Part shown: one piece after another, positions 1 to 7,081 of the stretch
Numbering within the stretch: position 1 is the stretch's first letter
Layout of the letters: every line of letters begins with the position of its first letter
Assembly: GCA_964355675.1 (NCBI GenBank)
Contig: CAYHEC010000032.1
Coordinates: forward strand, 1 to 35,785
DNA from: CAMBDS01 sp964355675
Lineage (GTDB): Bacteria; Electryoneota; AABM5-125-24; Hatepunaeales; Hatepunaeaceae
Length of the DNA stretch: 35,785 nucleotides
Direction: 5' to 3'
Translations under genes and position numbers: made by a program
Notes under the pieces: generated by a model
Told to the model about the DNA's origin: nothing
Database searches by the model: none
What the model saw: only the letters and a program-made list of their open reading frames with translations

Positions 1-55
1 TAACTAATTGCCACTAAGTAAACGGTAAAGTCAAGATACAAGGGCGGACTTTCAG

Positions 56-209
56 AGTTCGTTGATTTATTCGTTCGAGTAGAGATTTGATTCTCTTGGA
101 GGGGGGGCTTCAGCCCCCCCTAAAGGACAATCAAGCACAAACAAGGGCGGGCTGAAGCCCCCCCTCCAAGAGAATCAAATCTCTACTCGAACGAATAAAT
201 CAACGAACT
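56..209. repeat. Long fold-back (MITE-like) inverted-repeat element
   Basis: The left arm runs from about 56 to 114 and begins AGTTCGTTGATTTATTCG. The right arm, about 151 to 209, is its exact reverse complement over roughly 59 bases, and pairing continues a few bases inward with one mismatch. The loop is about 25-35 bases. There is no room for a transposase, so if mobile it would be non-autonomous. The 7-mer CTTTCAG occurs on both sides (49-55 and 210-216), as expected for a target-site duplication. Removing the element and one copy restores a GGGCGGACTTTCAGTCCGCTCT hairpin like the intact one near 20741. A fold-back assembly artefact is the main alternative. Confidence 0.7.
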
Positions 210-285
210 CTTTCAGTCCGCTCTCGCTCGCGTAGGTTGGGCATATTGCCCGACAAGAGCGGACTGAAAGTCCGCCCTCCAAGAG
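210..285. repeat. Composite palindromic repeat, interrupted copy
   Basis: This is the remainder of a composite whose first bases lie at about 41-55. The outer arms carry GGCGGACTTTCAGTCCGCTCT and its inverse (GAGCGGACTGAAAGTCCGCC), and the centre holds a different small hairpin (TTGGGCATATTGCCCGA). The copy at 20739-20821 has the same outer arms around another centre. Apart from these repeats, 1-322 shows no gene. Confidence 0.75.
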
Positions 286-322
286 AATCTTTCCATAAAC
301 CATAATTGAAAAGGGTCTCCTG

Positions 323-1717
323 ATGGAGTCCGTCTCACATAAATATGACTTGATCGTTGTCGGTACGGGTCCGGGGGGATACGTTGCCGCTATTCGAGCC
401 GCTCAACTCGGGCTGAAAACCGCCGTCGTCGAGCGCGACAAGGTCGGCGGAATATGCTTGAATTGGGGCTGTATTCCGACGAAGTCCTTGCTGGAAACAG
501 CCCGTCTGTTGGATGAGATGCGTCACGCAGACGAATTCGGACTTCTCTGCCAAAACCCACAACCCGACTGGAATAAAATCGTCAAGCGTTCCCGCGGAGC
601 CGCCGAGAAGATGTCGAAAGGCGTCGAGTATCTCCTTAAGAAAAACAAGATCGACGTTCATTATGGATTTGCATCGTTTGAATCGCCCGGCAGTCTCGTC
701 TTGGAGGGGGGACTTAAGTCCCCCCTCCAAGCGGACAATATCATCCTCGCCACCGGAGCTCGTCCTCGTGCCCTACCGGGCTTCGAGTATGACAAGAAGA
801 ATATTGTTAACGCTTACGATGCGATGATTCTACCAGAGATTCCCAAGCGTCTGCTGATCATCGGAGCCGGAGCTATCGGAGCTGAATTTGCCTACCTGTA
901 CTCGGTGATGGGTTCAGAAGTGACGCTGGTTGAACTTATGGATCAGGTTCTTCCCATTGAGGATATTGAGGTTGCGACTGTCATCGAGCGATCCTTCTCC
1001 AAACGCGGTATCGACATTCATACCGGCAGCAAGGTGACTTCAGTGAAGCAGGGTAAAGAGGGCTGGACATACACCGTCGAGGGAAAGAAAGGCAAAGAGG
1101 TTATTGCCGACGTCTGCCTTGTTGCGACCGGAGTCCAAGCCAACACAGAGAAACTGAGTCTGGAGAAGGTTGGCATCGTTTTGGAACGGGGTTTCTTCAA
1201 GGTTGACGACCACATGCGGACGAGTGTGCCGGGAGTCTATGCCATCGGTGACTGCGCCGGAGCCCCATTACTCGCGCATGTCGCATCGCACGAAGGCATC
1301 TGCGCCGCCGAAACGATTGCCGGACACGCCAATCCCGGCATCAGCCACGCCAACGTCCCGGGCTGTACCTACTGCCACCCGCAGATCGGGTCGGTCGGAT
1401 TGACTGAAAAGAAGGCTCGCGACGCCGGTCACGACGTGAGCATCGGCAAATATCTTTTCCGTGCGAATGGCAGAGCTGTCGCTGGAGGCGAGACGGACGG
1501 TTTCGTCAAGTTCGTGGTCGATAAGAAGTATGGAGAGGTGCTCGGCGTGCATATTGTGGGACCTGGCGCGCCGGAGTTGATCGGCGAGGTTGTCCTTGGA
1601 CGCGAGTTCGAGTTAACGGCGGAGTCGTTTGCAAAGACGATTCATGCGCATCCAACGCTGAGTGAGGCGATCATGGAAGCGGCGGGGGACAGTCTTGGGA
1701 TGGCGATACACGTATAA
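323..1717 (+). CDS. lpdA: Dihydrolipoyl dehydrogenase (E3)
   Basis: This cytoplasmic FAD enzyme reoxidises dihydrolipoyl groups on E2 and reduces NAD+. The FAD-binding GTGPGG motif is at residues 14-19. The redox-active disulfide motif GGICLNWGCIPTK gives Cys45 and Cys50. A second Rossmann motif, GAGAIGAE, is near residue 180, and the C-terminal dimer-interface active-site motif HAHPTLSEA is present. At 464 aa the length is normal for the family. The ATG start follows a weak purine-rich stretch. The oddity is a perfect 32-bp palindrome in the coding sequence that encodes about residues 127-136, just before the ATGA motif. The stop codon touches the left arm of the next inverted repeat. It heads a scattered PDH/lipoate cluster and probably serves the E1/E2 encoded downstream. 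Confidence 0.97.
   Translation: MESVSHKYDLIVVGTGPGGYVAAIRAAQLGLKTAVVERDKVGGICLNWGCIPTKSLLETARLLDEMRHADEFGLLCQNPQPDWNKIVKRSRGAAEKMSKGVEYLLKKNKIDVHYGFASFESPGSLVLEGGLKSPLQADNIILATGARPRALPGFEYDKKNIVNAYDAMILPEIPKRLLIIGAGAIGAEFAYLYSVMGSEVTLVELMDQVLPIEDIEVATVIERSFSKRGIDIHTGSKVTSVKQGKEGWTYTVEGKKGKEVIADVCLVATGVQANTEKLSLEKVGIVLERGFFKVDDHMRTSVPGVYAIGDCAGAPLLAHVASHEGICAAETIAGHANPGISHANVPGCTYCHPQIGSVGLTEKKARDAGHDVSIGKYLFRANGRAVAGGETDGFVKFVVDKKYGEVLGVHIVGPGAPELIGEVVLGREFELTAESFAKTIHAHPTLSEAIMEAAGDSLGMAIHV
700..731. repeat. Perfect 32-bp palindrome inside lpdA
   Basis: The sequence reads CTTGGA, six G, ACTTAAGT, six C, TCCAAG and equals its own reverse complement. It is translated in frame as about LEGGLKSPLQ. 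The outer CTTGGAGGGGG part matches the arm of the fold-back element at 96-107, so it looks like a dispersed repeat accommodated in a protein loop. Confidence 0.85.
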
Positions 1718-1748
1718 TTTAAGATTTAAGATTTATGATTTAAGATTT
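1717..1748. repeat. Left arm of 32-bp inverted repeat (heptamer array)
   Basis: This is a tandem of the heptamer AAGATTT with one variant unit. Its reverse complement matches 2128-2159 at 31 of 32 positions, and 30 bases are identical (inverted) to 27250-27279 upstream of purB. The first base is the last base of the lpdA stop codon. Confidence 0.85.
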
Positions 1749-1774
1749 GGGAGGAGCACATCGACAAGGAAGAT

Positions 1775-2143
1775 ATGAAGCGCAGAACCAAGAAATTTGC
1801 TATTGATATCTGCCGTTTTACCGATACGATGCCAGCTGGAAGGAGTACCGGGATTATTGTCAGACAACTTATCAGGTCTGCAACCTCTGTAGGGGCGAAT
1901 TATCGTGCCGCACTTCGAGGGAAATCAACTCCGGATTTTATCGCTAAATTAGGGATAGTACTTGAAGAAATCGATGAATCTCTTTACTGGCTTGAGATGC
2001 TTGATGAATTGGAAAAGACTCACCAAAAGGAGACTCAATTGTTATTGCAAGAGGCAAAGGAACTCACAGCTATCATTGCGTCTTCTCTGAAAACGTCAAA
2101 AGCCAATCTTAGGCAGGGCACGGTACCAAATCTTAAATCTTAA
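1775..2143 (+). CDS. Four-helix-bundle protein (23S rRNA intervening-sequence / S23 type)
   Basis: This 122-aa protein matches the TIGR02436/S23-like four-helix-bundle family: FAIDICRFTDTMP, then IIVRQLIRSATSVGANYRAA, an acidic helix LGIVLEEIDESLYWLEML, and a last helix LLLQEAKELTAIIASS. Members are often encoded in 23S rRNA intervening sequences; Avd of diversity-generating retroelements has a similar fold. The molecular role is unknown. AGGAAGAT just upstream of the ATG is a plausible ribosome-binding site. The gene lies between two 32-bp inverted arms, and its stop codon and last residues (NLKS) come from the right arm. That resembles an IVS unit, but it sits between lpdA and lipB rather than in rRNA. 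Confidence 0.85.
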   Translation: MKRRTKKFAIDICRFTDTMPAGRSTGIIVRQLIRSATSVGANYRAALRGKSTPDFIAKLGIVLEEIDESLYWLEMLDELEKTHQKETQLLLQEAKELTAIIASSLKTSKANLRQGTVPNLKS

Positions 2144-2159
2144 ATCTTAAATCTTAAAT
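2128..2159. repeat. Right arm of 32-bp inverted repeat (heptamer array)
   Basis: Four and a half units of the heptamer AAATCTT form the inverse of 1717-1748 with one mismatch. It overlaps the 3' end of the four-helix-bundle gene and ends 11 bases before the lipB TTG, so a transcript across the cassette could form a stem of about 32 bp closing a 379-nt loop. Confidence 0.85.
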
Positions 2160-2170
2160 ACATAGCAGGT

Positions 2171-2776
2171 TTGACAGACTACCGCCAAATCTGGGGTCTT
2201 CAGCTAAAAACTCACACCGAAGTCCTTGCCGGAGCTCCCGATACGGTCATCTTCACCGAGCACAAGCCAGTCGTAACCATCGGCAAAGGCGGCGGTGACA
2301 ACAACCTGCTGGTCAGCCCGGAGAGGTTGCGGGAGCTTGGCATCGACCTCGTTCACACCGACCGGGGTGGGGACATAACCTATCACGGGCCGGGACAGCT
2401 CGTGATCTACCCGATCTTCGACTTGAAACGGCACTACCTCGACGTCCATCGCTTCCTGCGTGACCTCGAGGAAGTCGCTATCCGGGTCATGGCTGAGTAT
2501 GGGGTGGAAGGCTTCCGCGTCGCAGGAAGAACAGGCGTTTGGACGGAGAAAGGCAAAATCGCCGCAATTGGCGTTCACGTCAAGAAGTGGGTAACGTATC
2601 ACGGAATGGCTTTCAACGTCACCAGAGAGTCACTGACCGGCTTTCAGAACATCATCCCTTGCGGGATCGTCGATGGCGGGGTAGCGTGTCTGGAAGATTG
2701 GGGGGTAACCGAAAGCACTCGGTGTTTGGCAGTACAATTTGAGGCACAGATTAATGGATTCTTTAACACGATTTAA
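2171..2776 (+). CDS. lipB: Octanoyltransferase
   Basis: LipB moves octanoyl from acyl carrier protein to lipoyl domains, the first step of lipoate assembly. The signature DRGGDITYHGPGQ is at residues 64-76, the catalytic pair is Lys129 (GKIAAIG) and Cys164 (IIPCGI), and FQNI precedes the Cys. The only available start is TTG at 2171, with AGG just 1-2 bases upstream. That TTG lies inside the family's usual N-terminal motif: the frame upstream reads I-A-G-L-T-D-Y before hitting a stop in the heptamer repeat. At 201 aa the protein seems to have lost a few N-terminal residues, probably when the upstream repeat cassette arrived. All core motifs remain, so it is likely functional. It pairs with lipA at 8983. 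Confidence 0.93.
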   Translation: MTDYRQIWGLQLKTHTEVLAGAPDTVIFTEHKPVVTIGKGGGDNNLLVSPERLRELGIDLVHTDRGGDITYHGPGQLVIYPIFDLKRHYLDVHRFLRDLEEVAIRVMAEYGVEGFRVAGRTGVWTEKGKIAAIGVHVKKWVTYHGMAFNVTRESLTGFQNIIPCGIVDGGVACLEDWGVTESTRCLAVQFEAQINGFFNTI

Positions 2777-2801
2777 CCACAATGGCTTCAAGGAACGAAA
2801 T

Positions 2802-3188
2802 ATGGGCATAATTGCAACTTCGACAACTGTAACGAACAGCCTCTCTCCTGAGAAGAAAATCACCTTTGATGCAGTCATCGATACAGGCGCATCACATCTG
2901 ACACTTCCCACAGTCTGGAAGGAAAAGCTCGGCGATCTTGAGCATCTCGAATATCGGGAAGTAATGCTGGCAGACCAAAGAACCATCAAGGGCGAACTTT
3001 GCGGGCCGGTGAAAGTCCATATCGAGGGTTTTCGTCCGGTTGTGACCGAAGTTCTTTTCGTCGATATGGAACCTCGTGAAGGGCGCTACGAACCGCTTAT
3101 CGGGTATCTTGTACTTGAAGCTATTCCTGTTGCAGTGGACATGCTTGGGCATAGGTTGGTTCAAGTAAGATATTTGGATTTGAAGTAG
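2802..3188 (+). CDS. Retropepsin-like aspartic protease (clan AA)
   Basis: A small single-domain protein of 128 aa. It has the catalytic-type motif VIDTGASHLTLP near residue 27 and a later LIGYLVLEAIPVAVD segment typical of the second half of clan AA bacterial retropepsin-like proteins. I chose ATG 2802 (MGIIATS) because AAGGAACG precedes it at good spacing; a longer frame starting at 2739 would overlap lipB and adds unrelated residues. The substrate is unknown. A second, divergent member lies at 11104 and a remnant at 11850, so this family recurs as cargo in the cluster. Confidence 0.8.
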   Translation: MGIIATSTTVTNSLSPEKKITFDAVIDTGASHLTLPTVWKEKLGDLEHLEYREVMLADQRTIKGELCGPVKVHIEGFRPVVTEVLFVDMEPREGRYEPLIGYLVLEAIPVAVDMLGHRLVQVRYLDLK

Positions 3189-3256
3189 TTAATAACTATT
3201 ATCAAACATTCAATAACATTTCCTCACAATTTATTTAACATAGCACGGCACATACA

Positions 3257-4363
3257 ATGGCAAAAGCCAAAACAACAACCCCAGCCTCACCCGGTGACAA
3301 GCCCAATCACGAGAGCCTTCCCGAGTGGGTCTATCAGCAGAACTACCTCGAAAAGCTCGACTCGCTGCTTCCCGAATACGACATCCCCAATCGCAAGTAC
3401 GGCGATCTGACTAGGGAAGGCTACATTGAGCTCTACCGCCTCCTCTACATGACTCGCGAAGTCGAAGCCCGCCTCACCCGCCTCTATAAACAAGGCAAAA
3501 TCGTCGGCGGCGTCTATCTTTCCAAGGGAACCGAAGCCATCGCCGTCGGAGCAGGTTACAGCCTCGACCGAGCCGTTGACTGGCTCTTCCCGATGCACCG
3601 CGACCTCGGCGCACACATGGCGTTCGGCCAGCGCCCCATGAAGCTCTACGCCCAGTACATGGGACGCGCTTCGGGACCGACCCGCGGTCGCGACGGCAAT
3701 ACGCACATGTCGGACAAGAACCTCCGCATCGTTGGCATGATCAGCCATCTCGGCTCGATGATCCCCGTCGCTGTTGGCGCGGCTATCGGAGCCCGTATGC
3801 AGGGCAAAAAAGTTGTCAGTCTCACCTTTATCGGCGATGGCGGAGCCTCCATCGGCGATTTCCACGAAGGTCTTAATTTCGCCGCGGTTGCCCATGCTCC
3901 CTTTGTCCTGATCGTCGAAAACAACCAGTACGCCTACTCGACCCCTACAGTCGCTCAGTACGGCGCCGCCAAGATCATCGACCGCGCTCCGGGATACGGG
4001 ATTCCCGGCGAAGTGGTCGATGGCAACAACATCTTCGCTGTTTATGAGACCGTCAAAAAAGCTGTCGATCATGCCCGCAACGGCGGCGGACCGACTCTGA
4101 TCGAAGCAATCACGATGCGTATGCGCGGTCACTCCGAGCACGACGATCACTTCTACGTTCCCGAAGAGCTTCTCGCCAAGTGGGCTGAGCGTGATCCCAT
4201 TCTTCGCGCCCAACGATTCCTCGAAAAGGCAGGTTACTTGAAGGAGAAAGATCGCCTCAAGCTCGAAGTGGATACAATCGCCCTCATCGAAGCCGACATC
4301 GAGGAGGCAAGCGCCTCTCCACTGCCAGAGACTGGCGACTTGATTGAGGGCGTTTACGCGTAG
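3257..4363 (+). CDS. pdhA: Pyruvate (2-oxoacid) dehydrogenase E1 alpha
   Basis: The thiamine-diphosphate-dependent E1 alpha subunit decarboxylates a 2-oxoacid together with E1 beta. The TPP motif GDGGASIGDFHEGLNFAA begins at residue 193 and ends at NN 222-223. YLSKGTEAIAVG and the RMRGHSEHDD phospho-loop region are also present. At 368 aa it is normal, with a Pro/Thr-rich N-terminus. The substrate could be pyruvate or branched-chain oxoacids; pyruvate is my preference from overall resemblance only. The last Ala codon and the stop come from a 26-bp repeat (4357-4382) that is identical, inverted, to 20765-20790, so the C-terminus has probably been altered by repeat insertion. Confidence 0.93.
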   Translation: MAKAKTTTPASPGDKPNHESLPEWVYQQNYLEKLDSLLPEYDIPNRKYGDLTREGYIELYRLLYMTREVEARLTRLYKQGKIVGGVYLSKGTEAIAVGAGYSLDRAVDWLFPMHRDLGAHMAFGQRPMKLYAQYMGRASGPTRGRDGNTHMSDKNLRIVGMISHLGSMIPVAVGAAIGARMQGKKVVSLTFIGDGGASIGDFHEGLNFAAVAHAPFVLIVENNQYAYSTPTVAQYGAAKIIDRAPGYGIPGEVVDGNNIFAVYETVKKAVDHARNGGGPTLIEAITMRMRGHSEHDDHFYVPEELLAKWAERDPILRAQRFLEKAGYLKEKDRLKLEVDTIALIEADIEEASASPLPETGDLIEGVYA

Positions 4364-4506
4364 GATAAGCGTCCCGCTTGTCAGTTTTCGCGTAGGGTCG
4401 ATTTCCAAATCGACCTTCAAGACCATTTTTTGAAAGTACGACAGGCATTCCTGCCTGTCCCATAAAACACTCGAAGTAGTACGACAGGCATTCCTGCCTG
4501 TCCCAT
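4357..4506. repeat. Cluster of four small palindromic repeats between pdhA and pdhB
   Basis: It contains a CGCGTAGGATAAGCG-type repeat at 4357-4382 overlapping the pdhA stop. A hairpin GGTCGATTTCCAAATCGACC follows at 4396-4415. Two 28-bp direct copies of a GACAGGCATTCCTGCCTGTC hairpin lie at 4436-4463 and 4479-4506. The stems could attenuate or process the pdhA-pdhB transcript, but no T-run follows them. Confidence 0.85.
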
Positions 4507-4531
4507 TGAATTTCTTATTGGAGTTTCTTAA

Positions 4532-5506
4532 GTGCCAGTAATGACATACATCGAAGGCATTTCTGACGGCCTTCGTTACGAAATGCGCCGCGACCCTTCA
4601 GTCTTCATCCTCGGTGAAGACGTCGGCGTCTATGGCGGAGCCTTCAAAGTTACCAAAGGATTTCTCAACGAATTCGGCGCAGATCGGGTTTATGACACCC
4701 CACTCGCCGAATCTGCTATCATGGGCGTCGGTATCGGCTGTGCGCTCGTGGGACTCAGGCCGGTCGTCGAATTCCAGTTCTCTGACTTCATCACCTCAGG
4801 CTTCAACCAGGTCGTCAACAACGCCGGAACGATGCACTTCCGCTCAGGATTGCCCTGCCCGGTAGTCATTCGTTGCCCGTCCGGCGCAGGCGTCCACGGT
4901 GGACCTTTCCACAGCCAGAACCCGGAATCGTGGTTCACCCGTGTGCCGGGATTGAAAGTCGTTGCGCCCTCGACTCCCTATGACGCCAAAGGGTTGATCA
5001 TCTCGGCAATCCGCGACGACAATCCCGTGCTCTATTTTGAGCACAAGTTCCTCTACCGACGCATCAAGGAAGACGTCCCTGAGGGTGAGGTCATCGTCCC
5101 GATTGGAAAAGCTGACGTCAAGCGCGAAGGTTCCGATCTCTCGGTCGTCTGTTATGGAGCCGCGGTGCATCTGGCGCTCGAAGCCGCCGAAATACTTCAA
5201 GCCGAAGGCATCTCAGTCGAGGTGCTCGACATGCGCAGCCTTTATCCTTACGACAAGGAAGCCATTGTCCGCACGGTCAAGAAGACTGGTCGCGTGATGG
5301 TTGCGCATGAGGATTGGCTGACGGGTGGTGTTGGCGCTGAGTTCGCCTCGTTTATCTCGCAGGAGTGCTTCGAGATGCTCGACGCGCCGGTGACCCGGCT
5401 GGCTTCGGCAGACTGCCCCTATCCGTTCTCAGCGGTGCTCGAGGAGCACATGCTCCTTACCACCGATAAAGTTTATGCCGGTTTGAAAAAACTGGTTCAA
5501 TATTAG
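4532..5506 (+). CDS. pdhB: Pyruvate (2-oxoacid) dehydrogenase E1 beta
   Basis: This is the E1 beta subunit, partner of the preceding gene. The N-terminal pyrimidine-binding domain has FILGEDVGVYGGAFKVT and DTPLAESAIMGVGIG, followed by RCPSGAGVHGGPFHSQNPE. The C-terminal transketolase domain has VEVLDMRSLYPYD and VAHEDWLTGGVGAE. At 324 aa it is full length. The GTG start at 4532 has GGAG about eight bases upstream; an ATG three codons later is the alternative. It is probably co-transcribed with pdhA across the hairpin cluster. Confidence 0.95.
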   Translation: MPVMTYIEGISDGLRYEMRRDPSVFILGEDVGVYGGAFKVTKGFLNEFGADRVYDTPLAESAIMGVGIGCALVGLRPVVEFQFSDFITSGFNQVVNNAGTMHFRSGLPCPVVIRCPSGAGVHGGPFHSQNPESWFTRVPGLKVVAPSTPYDAKGLIISAIRDDNPVLYFEHKFLYRRIKEDVPEGEVIVPIGKADVKREGSDLSVVCYGAAVHLALEAAEILQAEGISVEVLDMRSLYPYDKEAIVRTVKKTGRVMVAHEDWLTGGVGAEFASFISQECFEMLDAPVTRLASADCPYPFSAVLEEHMLLTTDKVYAGLKKLVQY

Positions 5507-5510
5507 TCTT

Positions 5511-5592
5511 AAAGTCTCAAAGTCCGAAAGTCTGAAAGTCCATTCCGGACTCTCTTACTTTCAGACTTTCCGACTTTCCAACTTTCTGACTT
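5511..5592. repeat. Inverted pair of octamer arrays
   Basis: The left array 5511-5540 repeats GAAAGTCY-type octamers and the right array 5557-5592 repeats the inverse (ACTTTCNG). Together they can fold into a long imperfect stem between pdhB and the next gene. The organisation matches the heptamer pair around the four-helix gene. Confidence 0.8.
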
Positions 5593-5601
5593 GGAGTTAC
5601 C

Positions 5602-5847
5602 ATGTCCGATGAAACTATTCGTCCTGAAGCGACGATCGACGACGTTTTCCGCATTGCCATCAAGCGCGAGTCTCAGGCGCATCACTTTTATATCGAAGCC
5701 GCCAACTGGGCTCATTCGAAGGAGTCCAAGGAACTGTTGCTAAAGCTTGCCCGCGAGGAGCTTGAGCACGAGACCGCTCTGACCCGTGAGTGGAACCACA
5801 TCAAGGCTGACCGCGAGGTTGGGCAGGCGATGGGCGGGGATATGTAA
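5602..5847 (+). CDS. Short ferritin-like (half-rubrerythrin) protein
   Basis: An 81-aa protein with two helices of ferritin-like type: FRIAIKRESQAHHFYIEAA, with Glu in the first helix, and LLLKLAREELEHETAL, with the EELEH metal-ligand motif. A normal rubrerythrin or ferritin domain has four such helices, so this is only the first half. It could dimerise to build a di-iron centre, as other two-helix ferritin-like proteins do, or be a truncated remnant. The clean ATG after TTGGAGTT and intact ligands favour a real gene. Iron or redox function is inferred from family resemblance. Confidence 0.7.
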   Translation: MSDETIRPEATIDDVFRIAIKRESQAHHFYIEAANWAHSKESKELLLKLAREELEHETALTREWNHIKADREVGQAMGGDM

Positions 5848-5864
5848 GGCAACTTGGCGATACT

Positions 5865-6037
5865 TCTGCCACCGCCCCGCCGGTGGCAGAGATTGCTTTA
5901 CTCCACTGCCAGCCCGCCGCGGCTGGCAGAAAGAAGCCGTCAAGCCTATATGGTTGATGGGAATGTTTAGTACGACAGGCATTCCTGCCTGTCACCTTAG
6001 CAGGATCTGATTGTTAGGACAGGTTTTAAAACCTGTC
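5865..6037. repeat. Four dispersed hairpin repeats
   Basis: Four hairpins lie in this gap: TCTGCCACCG/CGGTGGCAGA (5865-5890), CTGCCAGCC/GGCTGGCAG (5906-5929), another copy of the GACAGGCATTCCTGCCTGTC family (5970-5995), and the perfect palindrome GACAGGTTTTAAAACCTGTC (6018-6037). No coding potential is seen here. Confidence 0.85.
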
Positions 6038-6066
6038 TGCCTGTCAACTTTTCAACGGAAACCTGT

Positions 6067-6285
6067 ATGACTCTCGAATACGACAAGGAAGTCGATGCGC
6101 TCTACATCCGAATACAAGAGGCGATGGTAGCGCGGACGACAGAATTAGAGGAAGGCTTAAACCTCGACTTCGACACCGATGGAAAGTTGGTCGGAGTCGA
6201 AATACTCAACGCCCTTGAGCATTACCTTCCGCAGGATCTCTTTAAAATATCATCGGAAGCGCTGGTGATGACGGAACCGGGGTGA
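6067..6285 (+). CDS. DUF2283 protein
   Basis: A 72-aa protein with the DUF2283 pattern YDKEVDALYIRI, then GLNLDFDTDGKLVGVEIL, full length for the family. Function is unknown; members are often found near toxin-antitoxin-like genes. It starts at ATG six codons before the Asp-Ala-Leu motif. A paralogue is at 11635. Confidence 0.85.
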   Translation: MTLEYDKEVDALYIRIQEAMVARTTELEEGLNLDFDTDGKLVGVEILNALEHYLPQDLFKISSEALVMTEPG

Positions 6286-6377
6286 GTGGCAATAATCAAC
6301 CCCTGATTGAAGCGGGCATCCTTAAGGTGCTGAATGGGTGGAAAAATCAGGATAGGGTGAAAGAGTTATCAAAATGA
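6282..6377 (+). CDS. Possible small protein overlapping DUF2283 stop
   Basis: A GTG-initiated frame of 31 codons overlaps the DUF2283 stop by four bases (GTGA), a typical translational-coupling arrangement. The peptide includes QPLIEAGILKVLNGWKNQDR. I recognise no family. It may be a small partner of DUF2283 or chance. Confidence 0.25.
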   Translation: MSGNNQPLIEAGILKVLNGWKNQDRVKELSK

Positions 6378-6398
6378 AACATTATCTGGGTAAATTCA

Positions 6399-7052
6399 AT
6401 GGAAGATGTAATTCGCCGCGGGATTTCCGTCGAAGGCAATGGCTATGCGGCAGACTATCCGGCAAAATGCCCGATGTGTCACCATCATAGTGAGATCAAA
6501 CAACTTCAATCGGTGAGAGCCGCCAATGGAACTGAAGTTCAAGTTGTTTTTCAATGTGCTTTTGAGGGTTGCAAGAGTTTTTTTATTGGTTACTATCCTC
6601 CGAATAGAGAGCCTCAATTGAAGTCACTGCGACCAACAAAACCAATGTTGTCTCAATTCCCTGAATGTGTATCGAGATTGTCGCCGCAGTTTATAGCAAT
6701 ATTTCAAGAGGCTGAAGAAGCCGCTCATCTGGGACTATCTCAGATTGCGGGACCTGGCTATCGCAAAGCGTATGAGTTTCTGATAAAGGACTACGCTACT
6801 TCGCTCTCGCCTGAAAAGTCAGATCAGATCAAGTATGCATTTTCTGGTAGCGTAGTGAACGATTTCATTTCTGACAGCCGAATCCAGAGTGTTGCCAAGC
6901 GTGCGCTATGGCTTGGGAATGACGAGACTCATTATCTTCGAAAATGGGAGGCACACTATATTGGGGACTTGGTCACATTGATCAAGTTGACCGTTAATTG
7001 GATAGAGATTGAACAGCTTAGCAAGAATTATGTTGAAACAATGCCAGGTTAG
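6399..7052 (+). CDS. DUF4145 protein with N-terminal zinc ribbon
   Basis: A 217-aa protein. Residues 24-58 contain CPMC and CAFEGC, a four-Cys zinc-ribbon pattern. The following helical part has EAEEAAHLGLSQIAGPGYRKA and LWLGNDETHY, which resemble DUF4145. That domain is often found in restriction or other defence proteins and stand-alone near them; a specific role is unknown. The following membrane-protein gene begins 30 bases downstream, so the two may form a unit. Both are more AT-rich than the core genes, suggesting acquisition. Confidence 0.7.
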   Translation: MEDVIRRGISVEGNGYAADYPAKCPMCHHHSEIKQLQSVRAANGTEVQVVFQCAFEGCKSFFIGYYPPNREPQLKSLRPTKPMLSQFPECVSRLSPQFIAIFQEAEEAAHLGLSQIAGPGYRKAYEFLIKDYATSLSPEKSDQIKYAFSGSVVNDFISDSRIQSVAKRALWLGNDETHYLRKWEAHYIGDLVTLIKLTVNWIEIEQLSKNYVETMPG

Positions 7053-7081
7053 AAAGCAATGAATTATTTGTATAGGGAATT

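Noticed and set aside
2739..2801. Longer N-terminus for the first retropepsin-like protein
   Set aside because: It overlaps lipB and lacks a ribosome-binding site, whereas ATG 2802 has a good one and matches the family start.
3287..4426. A 379-codon minus-strand frame opposite pdhA
   Set aside because: It mirrors a clear pdhA reading frame. Such long antisense frames follow from codon bias, and its product resembles nothing.
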